The notes under the pieces: model-generated
The model's database searches: none
The model's input: only the letters and a program-made list of their open reading frames with translations
Told to the model about the DNA's origin: nothing
Origin: Chloroflexota bacterium
GTDB lineage: Bacteria > Chloroflexota > Anaerolineae > JAADDB01
Assembly (NCBI GenBank): GCA_013154135.1
Contig: JAADDB010000162.1
Span: forward strand, 1 to 10,975
Reading direction: 5' to 3'
Length of the DNA stretch: 10,975 bases
Position numbers and translations under genes: made by a program
Shown here: in pieces, positions 6,334 to 10,975 of the stretch
Position numbering within the stretch: the first letter of the stretch is position 1
Layout: every line of letters begins with the position of its first letter

Positions 6334-6351
6334 CCGGCCGTTTTAGGCCGG
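6334..6351 (+). promoter_or_regulatory. Hairpin at the predicted 5' end of the operon transcript
   Basis: CCGGCC and GGCCGG enclose the loop GTTTTA. The stem begins at the expected transcription start, so the mRNA would begin with a 6-bp GC hairpin. Such structures can protect 5' ends from decay; it could instead be a second palindromic binding site. It lies 16 bases before the Shine-Dalgarno region and would not mask it. Confidence 0.45.
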
Positions 6352-6377
6352 GGATTCGAACACAACCAGGAGGAGGC

Positions 6378-7088
6378 ATGCCCTCGAAGCGCGTCCAAAC
6401 GGCGTCTGTCGAACTGGCCCGCAAGATCCCGCCCTTCACCGTCCTCTCCCAGGAGGAATGGGAGGAGATCCGTTCCTCCTTGTACGTGCGCAGGTACGAG
6501 GAAGGCACGTTCCTCTTCTTTGAAGGGGACCCACCTACTGCCCTCTACCTCATCCTGGAAGGACACATCGCCTTGGTGCGGCACTCACCGGAAGGGAGGG
6601 ACATCGTCTTGGATGTCATGCGACCGGGGAATATGGTGGGTGAGCTGGCCGTCTTCGAGGGGGTGCCCTACTCGGCCTCGGGCAAGGCGCTGGACTGTGT
6701 GCAGGTGGTGGCCATCCCCAGGGATAAGTTCCTCCACCTGTTGGCTCGCTATCCCCGCATGGCCACCGCGGTCATCTACGACCTCACCCGTCGGGTGCGC
6801 CACCTGAGTGACCTGGTCCAGAGCCTAGTCATCGAGCGGGTCGAACAACGGTTGGCCCGCATCCTCCTGCGTCTGGCCAAGATCAGCGGCGAGTACACCG
6901 ACGAAGGTTGGGCCATCAACCTCCCCCTGACCCGCCAAGATCTGGCCGATATGGCCGGGACAACCGTGGAAACGGCCATCCGCACCCTCAGCCGACTGCG
7001 CAAGGAGGGTGTGGTGGACACCATCCACGGCCGCATTGTCATCCGAGATCCCGAACGTCTCTCTGAGATCGCGGAAACGAGTGAATGA
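6378..7088 (+). CDS. CRP/FNR-family transcriptional regulator
   Basis: 236 residues, normal family length. The N-terminal beta-roll sensor domain (about 20-115) shows FFEGDPPTALYLILEGHIAL and the GEL turn (88-90). A long dimerisation helix follows (about 128-165), then a winged helix-turn-helix (about 183-222) with LTRQDLADMAGTTVETAIRTLSRLRKEGVV. Within the recognition helix, Glu198 and Arg202 sit where CRP/FNR proteins contact DNA. The Arg-Ser pair that binds the cAMP phosphate in E. coli CRP is replaced by Tyr-Ser (PYSASG), and the FNR cysteine cluster is absent (a single Cys at 107), so neither cAMP nor an Fe-S cluster is the likely signal. The start is fixed by AGGAGGAGG just upstream. 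It is the first gene of the operon and overlaps the next gene by 4 bases. Confidence 0.93.
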   Translation: MPSKRVQTASVELARKIPPFTVLSQEEWEEIRSSLYVRRYEEGTFLFFEGDPPTALYLILEGHIALVRHSPEGRDIVLDVMRPGNMVGELAVFEGVPYSASGKALDCVQVVAIPRDKFLHLLARYPRMATAVIYDLTRRVRHLSDLVQSLVIERVEQRLARILLRLAKISGEYTDEGWAINLPLTRQDLADMAGTTVETAIRTLSRLRKEGVVDTIHGRIVIRDPERLSEIAETSE

Positions 7089-7852
7089 GGGAATACGTGG
7101 CCCATGTGGCCGGCCAGGACACGTTAGGCTCTCTCCTCTTGGTGCGTATCCACGCGCCTGACCTCATCCCGCACCTGCGCCCCGGCCATTTTGTCCTCGC
7201 CCGACTGTACCCCACGTGGGACCCTTACCTGCGCGTCCCCCTTTTCCCCGCGCACATGGGCCATGCAACCTGGCACACCTACGTGCCCCCGGAGACATCC
7301 TTTGCCCTGGAGCTCATGTCCCGCATGCCCGCGGGCACCCCCATCCGACTGTGGGGGCCGTACGGCACCCCCTTTCCTCCCCCCACGGGCGAGGAGAACG
7401 CGGTCATTGTGACCCAGGATGTGTACACCCCGTATGCTTTAGGGCTGGTGCAGGAGTACAGCCGCGCGGGGAACGTGGTCCTCCTGGTGGAGCGTACAGG
7501 GGACGTCCTGCCGGAGGATCTGGTGTGGCTCCCGCCCGCGGCCGAATACCGGACGGTGGACGCGGTGCCGGGCGCACTGGAGGACGCGCTGGCCCCTCTG
7601 ATCCCGTGGGCCCAACGCTTCTTCTTCGTGGGCCCCAAACACTGGCCCCATTACTTCGCCCGCTGGCTCGACGAACGGAAGATCCGGCTGGAGCGCAACA
7701 CCGCCTGGGCCATGATCCCCGACGGCATCACCTGCGGCCTGGGCCTGTGTGACACTTGCGTCCTGGAAACGGAACAGGGGAACATCCGAGTCTGCCGCAA
7801 AGGGCCGGTGTTGGACCTGGCCCGCTGGTACACGCATCCGAGGAGGAGATGA
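7085..7852 (+). CDS. PyrK-like flavin/iron-sulfur electron-transfer protein
   Basis: 255 residues, similar in layout to PyrK, the electron-transfer subunit of class 1B dihydroorotate dehydrogenase. The clearest evidence is the C-terminal [2Fe-2S] ligand set Cys217, Cys222, Cys225 and Cys237 (CGLGLCDTC ... CRKGPVLDL). The N-terminal half has the shape of a flavin reductase barrel (LRPGHFVLARL at about 32-42), but the FAD-binding RxYS/T-type motif is altered (YLRVPLFP). The glycine-rich NAD loop usual in PyrK is replaced by VIVTQDVYTPYALGLVQEY (start about 105). Electron supply may therefore differ from NADH. The ATG overlaps the upstream stop as ATGA, indicating translational coupling. Its next neighbour is a PyrD-like protein, as in genuine pyrK-pyrD pairs. 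The symbol pyrK is withheld because of these divergences. Confidence 0.82.
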   Translation: MREYVAHVAGQDTLGSLLLVRIHAPDLIPHLRPGHFVLARLYPTWDPYLRVPLFPAHMGHATWHTYVPPETSFALELMSRMPAGTPIRLWGPYGTPFPPPTGEENAVIVTQDVYTPYALGLVQEYSRAGNVVLLVERTGDVLPEDLVWLPPAAEYRTVDAVPGALEDALAPLIPWAQRFFFVGPKHWPHYFARWLDERKIRLERNTAWAMIPDGITCGLGLCDTCVLETEQGNIRVCRKGPVLDLARWYTHPRRR

Positions 7853-7856
7853 GGAG

Positions 7857-8714
7857 ATGGACGCCTGGGCCATAGACCTGGCACCTCACCACAAAAGCGG
7901 CCTTCCCCTGCGCACACGCGTCCTCATCGCCGCGGGCATCAGCCGCTTGGCCCATCCCAGCCAAATCCCCTATAGATGGGATGGGGTGGGAGCAGTCATC
8001 ACCGGCCCCTGGAGCGGTCTCGCGGGGCATCCGGCCTATCCCGTCCTCAAAACACGACCGGGCGGAGTTCTCTGGGTGCCGCCACGCCCGCCGGGGAACA
8101 CAAACGCCACCCTCCGACGGATGAGCGCCCATTGGCCCCGTCAGGAGATCGCCATCCTCGCCGCGCTGGGTCCGGGCGATGTGGCGGAAACCCGCGAAGG
8201 CGCGCGACGCCTGGCCCGCTGCGCCCAGATCGCGGGACTAGTGGTCGAAATAGGCGCGGACGAAGGGGTGGGTCAAGCCGTGGCCCGGGTGGATGTGGCC
8301 GGGGAGACGTTGTTGCCCGTGATCGCCGCGGTGCCCCTGCACCGGGAGGATCTGATCGAACCCCTGGTCCACGCGGGCATCCAGGCCCTTATCGTGGCCA
8401 TGCCCCCGGAAGGTGTATGGCGCCATCGGGGACGCGCGGTCACCGGCCGTCTGTACGGCCCTCTCCTCCTCCCCCTAACCCTGGCCGCGCTACGCCGCAC
8501 CCGTGCTCGAGCTCCCCAGGTTCCCATCATCGCCCAAGGGGGCATCCACGCGGCAACAGACGCCATCCGTTGTCTGGAGGAAGGGGCGGACGCGGTGGCA
8601 CTGGATGCGGCGGTGTGGGTGGAGCCGGATTTGCCCGCACACGTTCATCGGGCCATACTGGCCTGGGAAACTCAACAGGCCGACGAGATATCCTCGGCCT
8701 CATCCCAGATGTGA
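7857..8714 (+). CDS. PyrD-like FMN-barrel protein lacking orotate-site residues
   Basis: 285 residues from the ATG at 7857, which has AGGAGG (7841-7846) 10 bases upstream inside the end of the PyrK-like gene; the frame is open further upstream but lacks support. The fold matches dihydroorotate dehydrogenase: LRTRVLIAAGISRL (18-31), GAVITG (45-50), and a well-kept FMN-phosphate end VPIIAQGGI (222-230) with GADAVALDAA (243-252). The signature parts of the active site are not recognisable: the early FMN/orotate Lys (VKATT-type) reads VITGPWS, the NxxGLxN loop reads WVPPRPPGN, the NxSCPN catalytic Cys segment reads VVEIGADEG (129-137), and the second Lys and Asn strands read LLPVIAAVP and LIVAMPP. 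It probably still binds flavin but is unlikely to oxidise dihydroorotate. It ends 10 bases before dtd. Confidence 0.8.
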   Translation: MDAWAIDLAPHHKSGLPLRTRVLIAAGISRLAHPSQIPYRWDGVGAVITGPWSGLAGHPAYPVLKTRPGGVLWVPPRPPGNTNATLRRMSAHWPRQEIAILAALGPGDVAETREGARRLARCAQIAGLVVEIGADEGVGQAVARVDVAGETLLPVIAAVPLHREDLIEPLVHAGIQALIVAMPPEGVWRHRGRAVTGRLYGPLLLPLTLAALRRTRARAPQVPIIAQGGIHAATDAIRCLEEGADAVALDAAVWVEPDLPAHVHRAILAWETQQADEISSASSQM

Positions 8715-8724
8715 GGAGGAAACC

Positions 8725-9165
8725 ATGCGAGCGGTAGTGCAACGGGTCAGTCAGGCCAGCGTGACCGTGGGAGAAGAAGTGGTGGGACGCATCGGGCAGG
8801 GCCTGGTGGTCCTCATCGGCGTGACCCACGAGGACGGGGAAAAGGAGGCCCGGTGGTTGGCCCGCAAAATCGCGGGACTGCGCATCTTTGAGGATGACGC
8901 GGGCAAGATGAACCTCTCCGTCCGGGATGTGGGCGGGGAAGTCCTGGTCGTCTCCCAATTCACCTTGTACGGGGATGCCCGCAAAGGCCGCCGTCCCAGC
9001 TTTGTCCACGCGGCGCCTCCCGACCACGCGGAACCCCTTATCGAGGCCTTCTGTCGATTTCTGGAAGAGGAAGGAGTGCCCGTGCAGACGGGACGTTTCC
9101 GGGCCATGATGGAGGTGTGCCTGTGCAACAGTGGCCCTGTGACGATTATCTTGGATACTCCGTGA
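8725..9165 (+). CDS. dtd: D-aminoacyl-tRNA deacylase (DTD)
   Basis: 146 residues, the full usual length. It hydrolyses D-amino acids (and glycine mischarged on tRNA-Ala) from tRNA, a cytoplasmic proofreading step. Diagnostic parts: MRAVVQRVSQASVTV at the N-terminus, SQFTLYGDARKGRRPSF (77-93) with active-site Thr80, and the Gly-cisPro motif in NSGPVT (135-140), which excludes L-amino acids. The ATG at 8725 has GAGGAGG 5 bases upstream and starts the family N-terminus exactly; an open frame further upstream is read-through. It is the last gene of the operon. The link with the oxidoreductase genes may be only shared transcription. Confidence 0.96.
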   Translation: MRAVVQRVSQASVTVGEEVVGRIGQGLVVLIGVTHEDGEKEARWLARKIAGLRIFEDDAGKMNLSVRDVGGEVLVVSQFTLYGDARKGRRPSFVHAAPPDHAEPLIEAFCRFLEEEGVPVQTGRFRAMMEVCLCNSGPVTIILDTP

Positions 9166-9252
9166 AATGACGGTCTCTCTGTTCATGGCTGCGATGTCGG
9201 CTGCGATTGAATGGTAGAGAATGGACCATGTGACACGTAGTTTAACGAGGCC

Positions 9253-9293
9253 ATGGGGCGTTCAGGCCATCTCAACATCCGGCCTGACCCCAT
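9253..9293 (+). terminator. Hairpin downstream of dtd
   Basis: ATGGGG-CGT-TCAGGCC (9253-9268) pairs with GGCCTGACCCCAT (9281-9293): 13 pairs with a 3-base bulge and a 12-base loop. It starts 88 bases after the dtd stop. The bases after it (CTCTCACTGC) are not a U-tract, so it may be a transcript-end stabiliser rather than an intrinsic terminator. Confidence 0.35.
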
Positions 9294-9340
9294 CTCTCAC
9301 TGCTAGCCCTTGGTTCTGCTGAAGAAGCTCCATGGTTGAC

Positions 9341-9395
9341 GGCCAAAACGCCGCGGGGCTCCGACGTTTTCGCCCCGTGACCAAAAGCGTTTTGT
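9341..9395 (-). repeat. Dispersed repeat R2, copy 3 (partial)
   Basis: The reverse complement contains CAAAACGCTTTTGGTCACGG and then GGGCGAAAACGTCGGAGCCC, matching the inner part of copy 1 (bases 11-56). The outer CACCCACC arm and the GGACGGG arm are missing or decayed. A hairpin of CGGGGC (9354-9359) with GCCCCG (9372-9377) is kept. Confidence 0.55.
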
Positions 9396-9452
9396 GAGCA
9401 ATGCAGACGGGCCCGCCCCCTACTCGTTTGAACTATGCCACAGGATGGAAAA

Positions 9453-10004
9453 ATGAGCAAACATGGCAGTACACGGCCCCCATACGTATGTCTGACGTTG
9501 AGCCCATCCATCCGGGACGCTCCCATCGAGGACCGCCTGAAGACGTTCCTGGACTTGCTCGAAGCTTGCTTCCCCCGGGCAAAACAGTTCACCCTTCATA
9601 CGGATGAACTCTTCTGGGGAAGTCGGCAAACCCGCCTGGACACGGATGAAGTGCGGTGGGAGGAAATCGAGCCGTTGGAGAACGCGCCTCGTTGGGCACG
9701 GATGGGATGCGGCTGTCTCGGCCTGTTGTTCAAACCCCTCTACTGGCTCGGTCTTATCCAAGGAGTGCGTGAACTCCGCGTCCAGGGACCCATCACTCCC
9801 CAGGTGTCTTCTTTGCTAAAAGAGGCCCTCCAGCACTATGCCGCGTATCACTTGGTGTTGGATGGGGATAGATGCCAGTGGGTATCATGGGATGTGGATG
9901 ATCTCATCCTCCTCATTCCCGCGGAACAGAAAGCCGCGTGGCTCACCCGATGGAGAGGGGTCTTAGTCGAATGCACGGAAGTGGGTATACCCGAGATCAT
10001 TTGA
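9453..10004 (+). CDS. Hypothetical protein, family not recognised
   Basis: 183 residues from the ATG at 9453, preferred over an in-frame ATG at 9435 because AGGATGGA precedes it while 9435 has no ribosome binding site. It appears soluble, with alternating acidic and aromatic stretches and one moderately hydrophobic segment (MGCGCLGLLFKPLYWLGLI) that could be an amphipathic or membrane-associated helix. Two Trp-rich parts (WVSWDVDD and WLTRWRGV) lie near the C-terminus. No catalytic motif was identified. Its 3' end overlaps the following methyltransferase gene by 34 bases, so the two are probably co-translated. Coding is supported by the length of the frame and its amino-acid composition. Confidence 0.65.
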   Translation: MSKHGSTRPPYVCLTLSPSIRDAPIEDRLKTFLDLLEACFPRAKQFTLHTDELFWGSRQTRLDTDEVRWEEIEPLENAPRWARMGCGCLGLLFKPLYWLGLIQGVRELRVQGPITPQVSSLLKEALQHYAAYHLVLDGDRCQWVSWDVDDLILLIPAEQKAAWLTRWRGVLVECTEVGIPEII

Positions 10005-10819
10005 GAATCCGAGCCGCGTTCCACCGCGAATACGCGGAACAAGATGTGGATTTCTACGCCTGGGTCGTGGACCACGTCCCCTGGCAGGGCGGGGAACACG
10101 TGCTCGACGTGGGGTGCGGCATCGGGCTTTACGTTCCCTACTACCTCCGCCACACGTCCCACCTGGTGGGGGTGGACATCTCCCCGGCCATGCTGCAGAC
10201 CCTCCGGGAGAGCGTTTCCTTTCCCGGGGCCCTCCTCGTCGCCCGAGCCGAAGCCCTCCCCTTCCCACCCAACACTTTCCACGTGGTCTTCGCCAACCAC
10301 GTCCTCTTCTTTGTGGACGACGTGGAAAGGGCCCTGACCGAAGCTCATCGAGTGTTGCGACCGGGTGGGTGGTTCGTCGCGGCCACCTACACGGAGGAGA
10401 GCTTGGCCCAAGTGTATCGCGTCCACGCCCGGGCGCTCCACCGCATCGGCCGGATGCCCACACGCGCGCGACATCTGCGCTTTCCCCTGGAAACGGGGGC
10501 AGAGGTCGTCCAACGCGTTTTTCCGTCCGTCCAAAAGGACCGGTTACCCAACGCCTTTCTCTTTCCCTCGGTGGAGGTGGCTATGCGCTACTACCTGAGC
10601 GGGCCGGTGAGGGAAGTGGTCGGCCCGCCCCTCTCCCCCGCGGAGCGGGAGGCTCTCCTGGCGGAGGTGAGGACCCGCATTGCCCGGGAGATCCATCGCC
10701 ACGGGGTGTGGCGAGTCTCCAAAGACGCGGGCGTTATCCTGGCCAGGAAGGAGGAGGGAGTAACGATTAAGGGGGGTGATCTGGAGGACGAGGTGGGCTT
10801 GGATAGGCGGGGGTTGTAG
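9971..10819 (+). CDS. Class I SAM-dependent methyltransferase (Methyltransf_11 / UbiE-like)
   Basis: 282 residues from the ATG at 9971. The Rossmann-type SAM fold is clear: motif I HVLDVGCGIGLYVPYYL, the acidic ribose-binding end of strand 2 in VGVDISPAML, motif II-like ARAEALPFPPNTFHVVFANH, and motif III HRVLRPGGWFVAATY. The acceptor cannot be told from sequence; UbiE-like small-molecule methyltransferases are the nearest general class. The frame is also open to a GTG at 9938 and an ATG at 9950, which would lengthen the overlap with the upstream gene; 9971 has GAGAGGGG about 10 bases upstream. The last 20 codons (GVTIKGGDL... to the stop TAG) match repeat R1 rather than methyltransferase sequence, so the ancestral gene probably ended near VILARKE. 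Confidence 0.9.
   Translation: MHGSGYTRDHLRIRAAFHREYAEQDVDFYAWVVDHVPWQGGEHVLDVGCGIGLYVPYYLRHTSHLVGVDISPAMLQTLRESVSFPGALLVARAEALPFPPNTFHVVFANHVLFFVDDVERALTEAHRVLRPGGWFVAATYTEESLAQVYRVHARALHRIGRMPTRARHLRFPLETGAEVVQRVFPSVQKDRLPNAFLFPSVEVAMRYYLSGPVREVVGPPLSPAEREALLAEVRTRIAREIHRHGVWRVSKDAGVILARKEEGVTIKGGDLEDEVGLDRRGL
10757..10819 (-). repeat. Repeat R1, partial copy inside the methyltransferase 3' end
   Basis: GAGTAACGATTAAGGGGGGT, then a purine-rich stretch, then GAGGTGGGCTTGGATAGGCG aligns with the neighbouring copy at 10829-10893 (GAGTAACGATTGACGATTAA ... GAGTTGGCTTGGATGGGCG). Only two heptad units remain, and the methyltransferase frame passes through both before stopping at 10817-10819. Confidence 0.65.
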
Positions 10820-10823
10820 TAAG

Positions 10824-10975
10824 GAAGGAGTAACGATTGACGATTAACGATTAAGGGAGATCGGCTGAGGGATAGAGTTGGCTTGGATGGGCGAAGAGCC
10901 TAACGCATAACGAGTAACGAGTAAGAGGGGCGGGAGGGCCCATCTTGGCTCGTTTGTGGCGATGCTTGGCCGGGC
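10824..10975 (-). repeat. Repeat R1, copy c (runs to the window edge)
   Basis: In reverse complement this reads GGCCAAGCATCGCCACAAAC, GCCCTCCCGCCCC, TTACTCGTTACTCGTTATGCGTTAG, CTCTTCGCCCATCC and TTAATCGTTAATCGTCAATCG, in the same block order as copy b (4842-4997) about 6 kb away in opposite orientation. The two heptad arrays are at 10831-10854 and 10901-10924 on the plus strand. It may extend beyond the window. Confidence 0.85.

Larger units (their letters stand above)
9166..9452. other. Gene-free stretch between dtd and the next gene
   Basis: I see no RNA gene or coding region here. It contains a hairpin (9253-9293) and a partial R2 repeat (about 9341-9395), described separately. No confident promoter for the downstream gene pair was found. 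Confidence 0.6.

Noticed and set aside
7857..8714. Annotation as a working dihydroorotate dehydrogenase (pyrD)
   Set aside because: The catalytic and orotate-binding segments are not recognisable, although the FMN-phosphate end is.
9166..9452. tRNA or small structured RNA between dtd and the next gene
   Set aside because: No cloverleaf-like arrangement or T-loop consensus was found; only a single bulged hairpin and a repeat fragment are present.
9272..9761. Minus-strand frames (106 and 113 residues) around 9272-9761
   Set aside because: They lie antisense to, or in the repeat next to, the better-supported plus-strand gene at 9453, and show no start signals.

Overview
The window looks like a GC-rich bacterial chromosome segment. 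I lean towards the phylum Chloroflexota (Anaerolineae-like), because of the style of the GyrB N-terminus (RPGMYIGGTD...ALHHMVYEVVDNAVDEALAG), the GC-rich codon use and the repeat-loaded intergenic spaces. This placement is inference; no rRNA or other strong marker is present.

Layout. (1) 1-124: fragment of a dispersed palindromic repeat (family R2). (2) 125-496 (+): small protein with two membrane helices and a proline-rich tail. (3) 503-549: long hairpin between convergent genes. (4) 550-4191 (-): gyrB, interrupted in frame by a 569-residue intein (967-2673). The intein sits directly before the catalytic DxDxD metal motif and carries both a LAGLIDADG homing endonuclease and an XRE-like helix-turn-helix. 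(5) 4192-4991: about 800 bases without a gene, built from palindromes and repeat copies. (6) 4992-6008 (-): polytopic membrane protein of unknown function whose stop codon lies in a repeat. (7) 6009-6377: repeat fragments, then a textbook sigma70-type promoter with a palindrome over its -10 box. (8) 6378-9165 (+): a tight operon of a CRP/FNR-type regulator, a PyrK-like iron-sulfur/flavin electron-transfer protein, a PyrD-like FMN-barrel protein that has lost the orotate-site residues, and dtd (D-aminoacyl-tRNA deacylase). (9) 9166-9452: gene-free, with a hairpin and an R2 repeat fragment. (10) 9453-10819 (+): an unknown 183-residue protein overlapping a SAM-dependent methyltransferase whose last ~20 codons derive from a repeat. 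(11) 10820-10975: a repeat copy running into the window edge.

How it fits together. DNA gyrase B and DTD are housekeeping. The regulator, PyrK-like and PyrD-like genes form one transcription unit and are the likeliest place for unfamiliar biochemistry: a two-subunit flavin/Fe-S oxidoreductase whose substrate is probably not dihydroorotate, under a regulator that may repress itself. The intergenic DNA is dominated by a repeat family (R1) built on degenerate 7-base units such as TAACGAG, TAACGAT and TGACGAT. Because 7 is not a multiple of 3, an array of these units places stop codons in successive reading frames, and copies sit exactly at the 3' ends of two genes here.
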